64,000 nucleotides of DNA from Dactylosporangium aurantiacum. Its GTDB lineage: Bacteria; Actinomycetota; Actinomycetes; Mycobacteriales; Micromonosporaceae. The stretch lies in assembly GCF_000716715.1 (NCBI RefSeq), contig NZ_JNYJ01000035.1, positions 1-64,000 of the forward strand, read 5' to 3'. The position numbers and the translations under genes were made by a program. Below the pieces are notes generated by a model that was given only the letters and a program-made list of their open reading frames with translations, did no database searches and was not told the origin of the DNA. Positions 38,006 through 48,730 of the stretch are shown here, in pieces (the stretch's first letter is position 1; each line of letters starts with the position of its first letter).

Positions 38006-38749
38006 GTGCGTGACCTTGCGGCCTGGGTCGACGCCGGCGGGGTCGTCGCCCTCACCGGCGCCGGCGTCTCCACCGACTCCGGCATCCCTGACTTCCGCGG
38101 CCCTGACGGCGTCTGGACCCGCGACCCCGAGGCGATGAAGCTGTCGTCCATCGAGCACTACGTCGCCGACCCGCAGGTCCGCCGGCGCGCCTGGCAGGAG
38201 CGGCTGCACAACCCGGCCTGGACCGCCGAGCCGAACCCCGCCCACCACGCCCTCGTCGACCTGGAACGCGCCGGCAAGCTCACCGCCGTCATCACCCAGA
38301 ACATCGACGGGCTGCACCAGCGGGCCGGCGCCGACCCGGCGAAGGTCATCGAGCTGCACGGCACCCTGTCGCAGACCGAGTGCCTCGGCTGCGCCGAGCG
38401 CCGCCCCATGCCCGACACCCTGGCCCGGGTCAGCGCCGGCGACCCCGACCCGGCCTGCCTGCGCTGCGGCGGCCTGCTGAAGTCGGCGACGATCTCCTTC
38501 GGCCAGGCGATGGACCTGCCGACCCTGGAGGCCGCCGCCTCCGCCGCCATGGGCTGCGACGTGTTCCTGGCCGTCGGCACCTCGCTGACCGTGCACCCGG
38601 CGGCCGGTCTGGTCGACGTGGCCCGCAAGGCCGGCGCGATGGTCGTCATCGTGAACGCCGCACAGACCCCGTACGACGCCGTCGCCGACCTGATCGTCCG
38701 CGACCCGATCGGCGAGGTCCTGCCCCGCCTGGCCGCCGCCGCCACCTGA
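38006..38749 (+). CDS. Sir2-family NAD-dependent protein deacylase
   Basis: A 247-aa sirtuin. The NAD-binding motif is LTGAGVSTDSGIPDFRG (residues ~15-31), followed by ITQNIDGLHQRAG and catalytic His in ELHGTL. The zinc ribbon has CLGC and CLRC cysteine pairs. The GTSLTVHPAAGL and VNAAQTPYD segments complete the Rossmann fold. It removes acetyl (and possibly other acyl) groups from lysines, with targets such as acetyl-CoA synthetase in relatives. GTG start at 38006. It lies divergent to the FlK-like thioesterase. Confidence 0.95.
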   Translation: MRDLAAWVDAGGVVALTGAGVSTDSGIPDFRGPDGVWTRDPEAMKLSSIEHYVADPQVRRRAWQERLHNPAWTAEPNPAHHALVDLERAGKLTAVITQNIDGLHQRAGADPAKVIELHGTLSQTECLGCAERRPMPDTLARVSAGDPDPACLRCGGLLKSATISFGQAMDLPTLEAAASAAMGCDVFLAVGTSLTVHPAAGLVDVARKAGAMVVIVNAAQTPYDAVADLIVRDPIGEVLPRLAAAAT

Positions 38750-38884
38750 CCGCGCCGCGGTGGTGGCCGCGGGTGTCGTGCGCTGACCGTGCCGCGGGGT
38801 GCTGTGGGTTCGGTGACCCCGCGTGCTGGTGGTCGGCGGTGCTGGGCCGGTCGCCGTGGCCGTCCGGCCCGCCGGGCAACTGCT

Positions 38885-38908
38885 GACCGCCGCGGTTGTC
38901 CGGCGGTC
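38885..38908. terminator. Weak hairpin in the gene-free space 38750-39046
   Basis: An 8-bp stem (GACCGCCG / CGGCGGTC) with an 8-nt loop. The 297-bp space separates the convergent sirtuin and bPH2 genes. Apart from this hairpin I see only G/C-rich sequence without a gene. Confidence 0.4.
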
Positions 38909-39046
38909 GCCACGTGCCCGCCTCACCGGCACGGCGTGCGCCGCACCACAGGCGTCGAACGCCTGACCGCCGACCATCGCCGGGTGCCTGCCTGGTCGGC
39001 GCGGTGCGCGTCGTACCGCGGCTTGGCGGGCGGGGGTGGTGGCTGG

Positions 39047-40378
39047 TCAGTGGGGGTCGGGCTTGCGCAGCGAGACCCTGGGACCGGCGGCGGCGCGGCG
39101 GGCGGTGCGGGAGCGGGCGGCGACGAGGTCGGCGAGGGCGTACGCGTCGGCGGTGGCCCGGTGCCGGCCGACGGCGTGCAGGCGGCCGGCGGTGTCGACG
39201 TGGACGGTGGCGAGGTCCAGCGCGCGCTGCAGCGGGCCCTGGGTGACCCGGACGCTCTGCACGCGGACCAGGGGCACCGCGACCAGTTCGCGGGTCAGGA
39301 CGCCCTCCCGGACGGCGACGACCGTGTCGGTGACCGCGAGGCCGATCCGGGACCACGCCAGCGGGGCGAGCCAGCGGGCGCGGCGGGGTGGTCCGGCCAC
39401 CGGCAGGGCGCCGGCGTCCAGGGGTGGGGCGGTGACGGCGCCGTGCACGGCCGTGCCGAGGATGCCGGCGGCGACCGCGAGGGTCTCGGCGGAGGCGGCG
39501 ACCGGCACGAGGGTGCCGGCGCGCAGCTGCTCCTCGCCGTTGCCCGCGTACCCGGCGACGTCGATGCGGGCGCGGGCCCAGCCGGGGGAGCGCCACAGCA
39601 GCGGCCAGGTCACCTTGAGGCCCTGGACGCGGCGCGGCGGGACGGTCTGGCTGCGCTTGTTGAGCAGGCCCTGGCGCACGCGCAGGGCGGCGGCGTCGGT
39701 GCCGATGGTGAAGTCCCACTCGTCCAGGACGCGGCGGACGGGGACCTGGAACACGCCGAGGAACGCGGTGATCGTGCTGGCCGCGCCGATCAGCGTCCAG
39801 GTCGGGTCGAGGGACGCCTGCCAGGAGACGAACGCGAGGCCGACGGGCACCGCGAGGGCCTGCGGGGTGAGCAGCTGCGCCTGCAGCAGCCGCCGGTTGA
39901 CCACGGTGAAGACCCCGGCGACGTCGGTGTCGGCGGCGGGGGCGTGCGGCACGCCGGTGGACAGGCCGATGAGGCGGGAGCGCAGGTTGGCCGCGCCGGC
40001 GACGGTCAGGTAGGCCAGCGGCGCCTCGGTCTTGTTCGCGCCGATCACTTCCAGGCGCAGCTCGGCCAGGCCGAAGACGCGGGCGAGGAGGGGCCGCACC
40101 ACGTCGATGGCCTGGACGCGTTCCAGTGGGATCGTTCTGGTCCGCCGGGAGATCAGTCCCTCGTGCACCCGCAGCTCGCGGCCGACGACCTCGTAGCCGG
40201 TGACGAGCCAGACGACGGCGGAGACGAGGACGGCGGCGACGAGGATCGCGCCCATCGCGGCGAGCCAGTGCAGCGGACCGAGGTCGCGCAGGCCCTGCCA
40301 GGAGACTGCCACGGCGGCGAACGCCACCAGCTTGGCCCCCTTCAGCAGTGGGGTCAGCGGGTGGAGTCGCTGCCTCAC
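39047..40378 (-). CDS. bPH2 (DUF304) membrane protein, YdbT-like
   Basis: A 443-aa protein with membrane helix pairs at about residues 15-60, 185-225 and around 340, alternating with three bacterial-PH (bPH2) domains: GYEVVGRELRVHEGLISRRTRTIPLERVQ, then DFTIGTDAAALRVRQGLLNKRSQTVPPRRVQ, then VVAVREGVLTRELVAVPLVRVQ (each in outline). This is the YdbT architecture that pairs with YdbS. The GTG start overlaps the stop of the small bPH2 gene (GTGA at 40375-40378). In Bacillus, YdbS/YdbT reduce sensitivity to amylocyclicin-type bacteriocins; here an envelope function is inferred. Confidence 0.88.
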   Translation of the reverse strand: MRQRLHPLTPLLKGAKLVAFAAVAVSWQGLRDLGPLHWLAAMGAILVAAVLVSAVVWLVTGYEVVGRELRVHEGLISRRTRTIPLERVQAIDVVRPLLARVFGLAELRLEVIGANKTEAPLAYLTVAGAANLRSRLIGLSTGVPHAPAADTDVAGVFTVVNRRLLQAQLLTPQALAVPVGLAFVSWQASLDPTWTLIGAASTITAFLGVFQVPVRRVLDEWDFTIGTDAAALRVRQGLLNKRSQTVPPRRVQGLKVTWPLLWRSPGWARARIDVAGYAGNGEEQLRAGTLVPVAASAETLAVAAGILGTAVHGAVTAPPLDAGALPVAGPPRRARWLAPLAWSRIGLAVTDTVVAVREGVLTRELVAVPLVRVQSVRVTQGPLQRALDLATVHVDTAGRLHAVGRHRATADAYALADLVAARSRTARRAAAGPRVSLRKPDPH

Positions 40379-40851
40379 AGGCCCTCTTCGCGGATCTCGC
40401 CGAGGGCGGCGAGGCGGTCCCGCAGCCGGGTCGCCTCGGCGGCCTCGAGCCCCGGGACGGAGGCGTCGCTGGCGGCCGCCGCCGTGTGCAGGGTGACCGT
40501 GGCGAGGCCGGCGGCGCGTTCCAGGGGGCCGGCGGTGACGTCGACGAACTGCATCCGCGCATACGGCACGATCGACAGCCGCCGGACCAGCAGCCCGTGC
40601 CGGACCAGCAGGTCCTCGGCCCGCTCGGCGTAGCCCCAGGCGCGCACCGAGCGGCGGACGAACACCGCGCGCAGCGCCCCAAGTACCAACGCCGCGAACA
40701 CGAGCAGGAGAAACCATCCGCTGACCAGAACGGCCGCGACGACCGCCGCGACCGCGAACGCGAGCGTCCAGGCCGCGAGGACGGCAAGCCGCAGCCAGAA
40801 ATACCTTGGCGAGATCGACCGCCATACGACGGTTTCCGGCGGCGCGGTCAC
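40375..40851 (-). CDS. bPH2 (DUF304) membrane protein, YdbS-like
   Basis: A 158-aa protein with two adjacent transmembrane helices (residues ~20-65) and one bPH2 domain (GYAERAEDLLVRHGLLVRRLSIVPYARMQ, ending in SDASVPGLEAAEATRLRDRLAAL; described in outline). It is the small partner of the downstream three-domain bPH2 protein, with overlapping stop and start codons. The GTG at 40851 is supported by a GAGGTG site about 5 nt upstream. Confidence 0.88.
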   Translation of the reverse strand: MTAPPETVVWRSISPRYFWLRLAVLAAWTLAFAVAAVVAAVLVSGWFLLLVFAALVLGALRAVFVRRSVRAWGYAERAEDLLVRHGLLVRRLSIVPYARMQFVDVTAGPLERAAGLATVTLHTAAAASDASVPGLEAAEATRLRDRLAALGEIREEGL

Positions 40852-40879
40852 GGTGTCACCTCACTGCGCTCCGGACCCA

Positions 40880-41086
40880 TCACTCTTCGAGCGTAGCCGC
40901 ATCCACGGGGGTGACGTCGCGGAGGAAACCGCGCGCGGTCAGGAAGTCGCCCAGCGTGGTGCGGTGGGTGTCGCAGGCGAGCCAGATCTTGCGCCGGTCG
41001 GGGGTGTGCAGCTTCGGATTGTTCCAGCGCAGCTGCCACGTCGCCGGGGCACGGCAGCCCTTGGCGGAGCAGATGAGGGGATCCAC
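40880..41086 (-). CDS. Small Cys-containing protein of an actinobacterial family
   Basis: A 68-aa protein with cysteines in the pattern CSAKGC near the N-terminus and CDTH near residue 38, suggesting a small zinc site. The body WQLRWNNPKLH.PDRRKIWLACDTHR is highly typical of a short actinobacterial family, many members of which carry the dubious label 'acetone carboxylase'. I do not trust that function. GTG start at 41086 (VDPLICSAKGC), because the upstream extension is unconserved in character. It lies upstream of and in line with the bPH2 pair. Confidence 0.75.
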   Translation of the reverse strand: MDPLICSAKGCRAPATWQLRWNNPKLHTPDRRKIWLACDTHRTTLGDFLTARGFLRDVTPVDAATLEE

Positions 41087-41372
41087 GCGGCCAGTGTGCC
41101 AGCGGTGGGAAGAAGGGTGAGCGCCGGGCGGCCACGGGGGAAGCCGCCCGGCGACGGGGTGAATCGTACCCACGCGGGTACGGGTGATGTCCAGTCACCC
41201 GAGGTGTCCGAAACGAAAATCCCGAAGAATCACTAGCCGTTTATCCGAAGAAACGGTAAAAATCGGTCGCGACTAGGACTCCCAGAAGCTTCCCAGTGAC
41301 GTCGGATCGCGTTGGGTTGGTCCGGCGTGCGAGTCTTGGAGTGCTCTCATAGCCAGCATGAGTGGAGGACCG
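41087..41372. other. Divergent promoter region upstream of moxR
   Basis: About 285 bp between the divergent small-Cys gene and moxR. The part at 41205-41280 is clearly richer in A/T than its surroundings (runs such as gaaacgaaaat and ggtaaaaatc), as expected of promoter DNA. No gene seen. Confidence 0.5.
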
Positions 41373-42464
<1,092 letters not shown>

Positions 42465-42467
42465 TCC

Positions 42468-43373
42468 ATGGCCACGGACGACGCCCGCGCCGAGGTCGTG
42501 CTCAACCGCATGCAGCTGCTCGTCACCCGCAAGCTCGACGGCCTGCTGCAGGGTGACTACCTGGGCCTGCTGCCGGGCCCGGGCACCGAGGCCGGGGAGT
42601 CGCGGGAGTACCGCCCCGGCGACGACGTGCGGCGCATGGACTGGCCCGTCACGGCCCGCACCACGCTGCCGCACGTCCGGCAGACCGTCGCCGACCGGGA
42701 GCTGGAGACCTGGCTCGCCGTCGACCTGTCCGCGAGCCTCGACTTCGGCACCGCCCGGTACCTCAAACGCGACCTGGCGATCGCCGCGGCTGCGGCCGTG
42801 TCGCACCTGACCGTGCGCGGCGGCAACCGCATCGGCGCGGTCGTCGGCACCGCCGGCGACCTGCAGCGGCTGCCGGCCCGCCCGGGCCGCAAGGACGCGC
42901 AGGGCCTGCTGCGCACGATCGCCTCGACGCCGGCCCAGCCGGGCCGCGCGGACCTCGGCGCGCTCATCGACATGCTCAACCGGCCGCCGCGCCGCCGCGG
43001 CATGGCGGTGGTCATCTCCGACTTCATGACCCCCGTCACCCAGTGGGCCCGCCCGCTGCGCAAGCTCGGCGTCCGCCACGACCTGCTGGCCGTGGAGGTC
43101 GTCGACCCGCGCGAGCTGGAGCTGCCCAACGTCGGCGTGATCGCCCTCGTGGACCCCGAGACCGGCCGGATGCACGAGGTGCAGACCGCCGACCCGAAGC
43201 TGCGGCACCGCTACGCGCATGCCGCCGCCGCGCAGCGCGCCGAGATAGCCTCGGCACTGCGCGGTGCCAACGCCGCGCATCTGAGGCTGCGCACCGACTC
43301 CGACTGGCTGCTCGACATCGTCCGGTTCGTCGCCGCCCAGCGGCACGCCCGGACGAGAGGGACGACCCGATGA
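42468..43373 (+). CDS. DUF58 domain protein
   Basis: A 301-aa cytoplasmic protein. The DUF58 signature GESREYRPGDDVRRMDWPVTART lies at about residues 44-66 (quoted in outline: YRPGDDVRRMDW). A VWA-like fold follows, with a degenerate metal motif (VDLSASLDFG) and VVISDFM. DUF58 proteins accompany MoxR ATPases nearly universally. It begins 3 bp after moxR and its stop overlaps the VWA gene start (ATGA at 43370-43373). Confidence 0.92.
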   Translation: MATDDARAEVVLNRMQLLVTRKLDGLLQGDYLGLLPGPGTEAGESREYRPGDDVRRMDWPVTARTTLPHVRQTVADRELETWLAVDLSASLDFGTARYLKRDLAIAAAAAVSHLTVRGGNRIGAVVGTAGDLQRLPARPGRKDAQGLLRTIASTPAQPGRADLGALIDMLNRPPRRRGMAVVISDFMTPVTQWARPLRKLGVRHDLLAVEVVDPRELELPNVGVIALVDPETGRMHEVQTADPKLRHRYAHAAAAQRAEIASALRGANAAHLRLRTDSDWLLDIVRFVAAQRHARTRGTTR

Positions 43374-44320
43374 TCCGTTTGCTTTCACCGTGGTGGCTGC
43401 TGTCGCTGCTGCCCGTCTTCGCCGTCATCGCCGTGTACGTCTGGCGCCAGCTGCACCGCCGGGCGTTCGCCGTCAAGTTCACCAACGTGGACCTGCTCAG
43501 CAGCCTGGTGCCCAAGGGCATCGGCGTGCGCCGGCACGTCAGCGCCGCCGCCTTCCTGCTGAGCCTGCTCGTGCTCAGCTTCGGCATGGCCCGCCCCTCG
43601 GTCGACACGAAGGAGCCCCTCGAGCGGGCCACCATCATGCTCGCCATCGACGTCTCCCTGTCGATGCAGGCCACCGACGTGCAGCCGACCCGCATCGACG
43701 CGGCCAAGTCGGCGGCGACGGACTTCGTCAGGCAGCTGCCGGCGTCGTTCAACGTCGGCCTGGTCTCCTTCGCCAAGTCCGCCAGCGTCCTGGTCTCCCC
43801 GACGAAGGAGCGCAACGCCGTGCTCCAGGCGATCGACGGCCTCACCCTGCAGGAGTCGACCGCCACCGGCGAGGCCGTCTTCACCAGCCTCGACGCGATC
43901 CGCACCGTCCCCGCCGACGGTGCCGCCGGCCCGCCGCCGGCCCGCATCGTGCTGCTGTCCGACGGCTTCCGCACCGCCGGCCGCTCACTGGAGGACGCCT
44001 CCGCCGCCGCCACCGCCGCGAACGTGCCCGTCTCCACCATCGCGTTCGGCACCGACGAGGGCGTGGTCCGCATCGGCAACACCCCGCAGCGCGTCCCCGT
44101 CGACCGCGCCTCGCTGCAGAAGGTCGCCGAGACCACCAAGGGCTACTTCTACGAGGCCGCCAGCAAGGAAGAGCTCAAGCGGGTCTACACCGACATGGGC
44201 AGCTCCATCGGCTACAAGACCAAGCCGCGCGAGATCACCCAGTGGTACCTCGGCGCCGGCTTCCTGCTGGCCCTGCTCGCCGGCGGCCTGAGCCTGCTGT
44301 GGGGCAGCCGCCTGCCGTAA
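43370..44320 (+). CDS. VWA-domain membrane protein (MoxR partner)
   Basis: A 316-aa protein with transmembrane helices at residues ~7-25, ~55-75 and near the C-terminus (GAGFLLALLAGGLSLLWG). The central von Willebrand factor A domain has a complete metal site: DVSLS at about residue 91, a Thr in TATGEAV and Asp in LLSDGF. It is the BatA/Rv1481 counterpart in the moxR operon and is probably the client that MoxR remodels at the membrane. Start codon overlaps the DUF58 stop. Confidence 0.92.
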   Translation: MIRLLSPWWLLSLLPVFAVIAVYVWRQLHRRAFAVKFTNVDLLSSLVPKGIGVRRHVSAAAFLLSLLVLSFGMARPSVDTKEPLERATIMLAIDVSLSMQATDVQPTRIDAAKSAATDFVRQLPASFNVGLVSFAKSASVLVSPTKERNAVLQAIDGLTLQESTATGEAVFTSLDAIRTVPADGAAGPPPARIVLLSDGFRTAGRSLEDASAAATAANVPVSTIAFGTDEGVVRIGNTPQRVPVDRASLQKVAETTKGYFYEAASKEELKRVYTDMGSSIGYKTKPREITQWYLGAGFLLALLAGGLSLLWGSRLP

Positions 44321-44394
44321 GCGGGCGAGGCCAGGGTGGGTTCCCGCCCGGAACCGCGGTCGGCACCCCCGCGAAGGATTAGCCTGCAGTACAA

Positions 44395-44420
44395 GCCCCG
44401 GTGTGGCACCACGCCGGGGC
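44395..44420. terminator. Hairpin terminator after the moxR operon
   Basis: A 10-bp stem with one wobble pair (GCCCCGGTGT / ACGCCGGGGC) and a 6-nt loop, 75 bp after the VWA stop. Confidence 0.55.
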
Positions 44421-44421
44421 A

Positions 44422-44603
44422 GAGGGCGACCACGACGGCTCCGCCCCGTCCAGCCCCTGACGGGAGCCGACCACGACGCAGCTAGGAAGCGCAGCGCCCG
44501 ATCTCGCCAGTCGGGCCGGAGTGCAACGGGCGAGCGCAGCGAGCATGGGGGGTCGCGGGTGGGAACCCCCGCCGCGCGCCGCCTGCGGCGCGCAGCCAGC
44601 TCG
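44422..44603 (+). repeat. Dispersed intergenic element, copy B
   Basis: The full-length copy of the element also seen inverted at 29701-29865 and partly at 48655-48727. It contains the core GAGCATGGGG..CGCGGGTGGGAACCCCCGCC at about 44541-44571, followed by a GCGCGCCGCCTGCGGCGCGC hairpin. Here it fills the space between the VWA gene and a convergent microprotein gene. Confidence 0.75.
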
Positions 44604-44610
44604 GCTCAGC

Positions 44611-44694
44611 TCAGTGCGCGCCGACCATGTAGTACAGGGCGGCGACCCACATGGCGGCCAGGAAGAATCCAATGGGCGCGATGAAGCGGCTCAT
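44611..44694 (-). CDS. 27-aa single-span membrane microprotein
   Basis: A very short ORF with strong support: ATG at 44694, a GGGAG ribosome binding site 7 nt upstream, and a product that is almost one transmembrane helix (MSRFIAPIGFFLAA, then MWVAALYYMVGAH). A small positively charged N-terminus suggests N-in topology. Function unknown. Tiny membrane peptides of this sort often modulate a membrane complex; the adjacent VWA/MoxR or fatty-acid genes give no firm clue. It converges on the moxR operon across element B. Confidence 0.65.
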   Translation of the reverse strand: MSRFIAPIGFFLAAMWVAALYYMVGAH

Positions 44695-45732
<1,038 letters not shown>

Positions 45733-45768
45733 CTGACAACGCCAGCGGTTAGGACACTGAGGAGAACC

Positions 45769-46539
45769 ATGAGCGGACTGCTCGAAGGCAAGCGGCTGCT
45801 GATCACCGGGATCATCACCGACCAGTCGATCGCCTTCTCCGTCGCCAAGCTCGCCCAGGAGCAGGGCGCGACCGTCGTGCTGACCGGGTTCGGCCGGCTC
45901 TCGCTCGTCGAGCGGATCGCGAAGCGGCTGCCGAAGGAGGCGCCGGTCATCGAGCTCGACGTCACCAACCCGGAGCACCTGGCGGGCCTCGCCGACAAGG
46001 TGCGCGAGCACGTCGACGGCCTCGACGGGGTGCTGCACTCGATCGGGTTCGCCCCGGCCAGCTGCCTCGGCGGCGGGTTCCTGGAGGCGCCGTGGGAGGA
46101 CGTCGCGACGGCGCTGCACGTGTCGACGTTCTCGTACAAGTCCCTCGCGGTGGCGTGCCTGCCGCTGATGGGCACCGGCGGCTCGATCGTCGGCCTCGAC
46201 TTCGACGCCACGAAGGCGTGGCCGGTCTACGACTGGATGGGCGTGGCGAAGGCCGGCCTGGAGTCCGCCTCCCGCTACCTCGCCCGGGACCTCGGCCCGC
46301 GCGGCATCCGGGTGAACCTGGTGGCCGCCGGCCCGCTGCGTACCATGGCCGCGAAATCCATCCCCGGGTTCGCCGTCTTCGAGGACTCCTGGGCGAAGAC
46401 CGCGCCGCTGGGGTGGGACCTCAACGACCAGGTCGCGGCGGCGAAGGCATGCTGCGCGCTGCTGTCGGACTGGTTCCCGGCCACGACCGGCGAGATCGTG
46501 CACGTCGACGGTGGGTACCACGCGGTCGGTTCGTCCTGA
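45769..46539 (+). CDS. fabI: NADH-dependent enoyl-ACP reductase (FabI/InhA)
   Basis: A 256-aa enoyl-ACP reductase performing the last step of fatty acid elongation; the isoniazid/triclosan target family. The cofactor motif is [14 protein letters not shown] (InhA-type, residues ~14-27), the active site is Tyr-(x)6-Lys in VYDWMGVAK, and the substrate loop is [11 protein letters not shown]. The closing motif [14 protein letters not shown] is complete. A GAGGAG site sits 5 nt before the ATG. It follows fabG after the 17-bp triplicate repeat. Confidence 0.97.
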   Translation: MSGLLEGKRLLITGIITDQSIAFSVAKLAQEQGATVVLTGFGRLSLVERIAKRLPKEAPVIELDVTNPEHLAGLADKVREHVDGLDGVLHSIGFAPASCLGGGFLEAPWEDVATALHVSTFSYKSLAVACLPLMGTGGSIVGLDFDATKAWPVYDWMGVAKAGLESASRYLARDLGPRGIRVNLVAAGPLRTMAAKSIPGFAVFEDSWAKTAPLGWDLNDQVAAAKACCALLSDWFPATTGEIVHVDGGYHAVGSS

Positions 46540-46552
46540 CCATGTTGTAACA

Positions 46553-47569
46553 ATGGGACGCGTGGCTTATGACGCGTTCCTGCTGGTCTCGTTCGGCGGT
46601 CCGGAAGGGCAGGAGGACGTCCTGCCCTTCCTGGAGAACGTGACGCGGGGCCGAGGCATCCCCGCCGAGCGGCTGGAGGCGGTCGCCGGGCACTACCGGC
46701 ACTTCGGCGGCGTGTCGCCGATCAACGCGCAGAACCGTGCCTTGCTGGAGGCCCTGCGCCCGCACCTCGACCTGCCGATCTACTGGGGCAACCGCAACTG
46801 GCACCCGTTCCTGGAGGACGCGGTGCGCCAGATGCGCGACGACGGGGTCCGGCACGCGCTCGCCTTCGTGACCAGCCCGTTCGGGTCGAACTCCTCGTGC
46901 CGGCAGTACCAGGACGACATCGCCCGCGCGCGGGAGGCCGTCGGACCCGACGCCCCGGTCATCGACAAGATCCGCCATTTCCACGACCATCCGCTGTACG
47001 TGGAGTCGCACGCCGCCGCGGTGCGCGCCGCGCTGGAGACGCTGCCCTCCCGGCTCAGCGCCAGGCTCGTGTTCACCGCCCACTCCATCCCGACCGCGAT
47101 GAACGACGCCTCCGGCCCCGGCGGGGTCGGCCGGTACCGCGCCCAGCTGCTGGAGACCGCCGCCCTGGTCGCCGCCGCGGCCGCCCCGGAGCTCGACTGG
47201 GACCTCGTCTGGCAGAGCCGCTCCGGCCCGCCGCAGGTGCCGTGGCTGGAGCCTGACGTCAACGACCACCTCGAGGCGCTGTCTGCGGCAGGTGTACGGG
47301 AGGTCGTGGTCAGCCCGATCGGCTTCATCTCCGACCACCTGGAGGTGATCTGGGACCTCGACAACGAGGCCCGGGACACCGCCGCGAAGCTCGGGCTGGT
47401 CTTCGCCCGGGCGGCCACGCCGGGCACCGACCCCCGCTTCGTGACTATGATCCGTCAGCTCGTCGACGAGCGCGTGCTAGCTCACAGTAACGTTCGTCAC
47501 GCGCTCGGAACCGTCCCCACCTGGGATTTCTGTCCGGCCGACTGCTGCGTGTCACCGAAACGCGTATAG
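46553..47569 (+). CDS. hemH: Ferrochelatase (coproporphyrin III type, CpfC/HemH)
   Basis: A 338-aa chelatase inserting Fe2+ into the porphyrin; actinobacteria use coproporphyrin III. The fold opens with [15 protein letters not shown]. The metal-binding His is in VFTAHSIP, and Glu is in [14 protein letters not shown]. Cysteines at SSCRQY and at the C-terminus (FCPADCC) fit the [2Fe-2S] cluster known in actinobacterial enzymes, although the C-terminal spacing (CxxxCC) differs a little from the mycobacterial pattern. ATG 46553 is 13 bp after fabI, so it is probably co-transcribed. Confidence 0.95.
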   Translation: MGRVAYDAFLLVSFGGPEGQEDVLPFLENVTRGRGIPAERLEAVAGHYRHFGGVSPINAQNRALLEALRPHLDLPIYWGNRNWHPFLEDAVRQMRDDGVRHALAFVTSPFGSNSSCRQYQDDIARAREAVGPDAPVIDKIRHFHDHPLYVESHAAAVRAALETLPSRLSARLVFTAHSIPTAMNDASGPGGVGRYRAQLLETAALVAAAAAPELDWDLVWQSRSGPPQVPWLEPDVNDHLEALSAAGVREVVVSPIGFISDHLEVIWDLDNEARDTAAKLGLVFARAATPGTDPRFVTMIRQLVDERVLAHSNVRHALGTVPTWDFCPADCCVSPKRV

Positions 47570-47600
47570 GCCCGAAACGTATCTGAGGGAGCATGTACGC

Positions 47601-48380
47601 GTGAGAGAACGCAAGCCCATCGAGTCCTGGCTCACCGACATGGACGGGGTCCTCGTGCACGAGGGCGAGCCCGTGCCCGGCGCACCGGAGTTCGTCAACC
47701 GGCTGCGCTCGTCCGGCAAGCCGTTCCTGATCCTGACCAACAACTCCATCTATACCGCCCGTGACCTGCAGGCCCGCCTGCGCCGCATCGGCTTCGACGT
47801 GCCCGAGTCCGCGATCTGGACCTCGGCCCTGGCCACCGCCCAGTTCCTGGACACCCAGCGTCCCGGCGGCACCGCGTACGTCATCGGTGAGGCCGGCCTG
47901 ACCACCGCCATGCACGAGGTCGGCTACATCCTCACCGACACCGAGCCCGACTACGTCGTGCTGGGCGAGACGCGCACCTACAGCTTCGAGGCGATAACGC
48001 AGGCGATCCGCCTCATCAACGACGGCGCCCGCTTCATCTGCACCAACCCCGACGCCACCGGCCCGTCCAACGAGGGCGCCCTGCCCGCCTGCGGCGCCGT
48101 GGCCGCCCTCATCTCCAAGGCCACCGGCATCGAGCCGTACTTCATCGGCAAACCCAACCCGATGATGATGCGCTCGGCGCTCAACAGCATCGACGCCCAC
48201 TCCGAGACGACCGCGATGATCGGCGACCGGATGGACACCGACGTCCTGTGCGGCCTCGAAGCCGGCCTGGAGACCATCCTGGTGCTCAGCGGCATCTCGA
48301 CGGTGACGGACGTGGAGCGCTACCCGTACCGCCCGTCCCGCATCATCCCGTCGGTCGCCCACCTCATCGACGAGGTCTGA
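47601..48380 (+). CDS. HAD-IIA family phosphatase (NagD-like)
   Basis: A 259-aa phosphatase. Motif I is LTDMDGVLVH, motif II LILTNNS, motif III Lys is in FIGKPNPMMM, motif IV IGDRMDTDVLCGLEAG. The C2-type cap lies between motifs II and III. Relatives (NagD, p-nitrophenylphosphatase, GlpQ-linked PGP) hydrolyse nucleotide or glycolytic side-product phosphates. GTG start at 47601, with GGGAG slightly distant (about 11 nt). It follows hemH by 31 bp. Confidence 0.92.
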   Translation: MRERKPIESWLTDMDGVLVHEGEPVPGAPEFVNRLRSSGKPFLILTNNSIYTARDLQARLRRIGFDVPESAIWTSALATAQFLDTQRPGGTAYVIGEAGLTTAMHEVGYILTDTEPDYVVLGETRTYSFEAITQAIRLINDGARFICTNPDATGPSNEGALPACGAVAALISKATGIEPYFIGKPNPMMMRSALNSIDAHSETTAMIGDRMDTDVLCGLEAGLETILVLSGISTVTDVERYPYRPSRIIPSVAHLIDEV

Positions 48381-48412
48381 CCCGCCGTCGGCCGGCCGCC
48401 GTGCGCCCCTTC

Positions 48413-48468
48413 GTTGACCTTGGAGACTTTGACCCCGCCCCTGGCGTGCCGAACTCTCCAAGGTCAAC
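48413..48468. repeat. Perfect 14-bp inverted repeat with 28-bp spacer
   Basis: GTTGACCTTGGAGA at 48413-48426 is repeated inverted at 48455-48468. It begins about 30 bp after the HAD-IIA stop. A terminator, a protein site or the ends of a tiny non-autonomous element are all possible. Confidence 0.7.
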
Positions 48469-48654
48469 CGGCAGCCGCACCCGGATCGCCCGGCCGATGC
48501 CGGCAACGCGGATGATCGCTGTTCCCGGCGACAGGAATACACCGCCGCGTCCCGCGCGGCTCTGGCGTCGGCTGCGGCCCAACGGCCGATCACCGCGACG
48601 GTGGCCGGCCACGGTGTGCGGCGCGCACGCGCGTGAGGCTGCCGCGCGCAGCGC

Positions 48655-48727
48655 ACGGCAGTGCGAGCGCGAGCGAGCATGGGGGCCGCGGGTGGGAACC
48701 CCCGCCCCGCGCCGCCTGCGGCGCGGA
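48655..48727 (+). repeat. Dispersed intergenic element, copy C (partial)
   Basis: The right-hand ~75 bp of the element seen at 44422-44603: GAGCATGGGGGCCGCGGG, GGGAACCCCCGCC and GCGCCGCCTGCGGCGCGG all match. It lies between convergent genes, as the other copies do. Confidence 0.75.
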
Positions 48728-48730
48728 GTA

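Noticed and set aside
40880..41086. Acetone carboxylase subunit
   Set aside because: The 68-aa protein is far too small and lacks relevant motifs. The label common in databases is probably an old transfer error.
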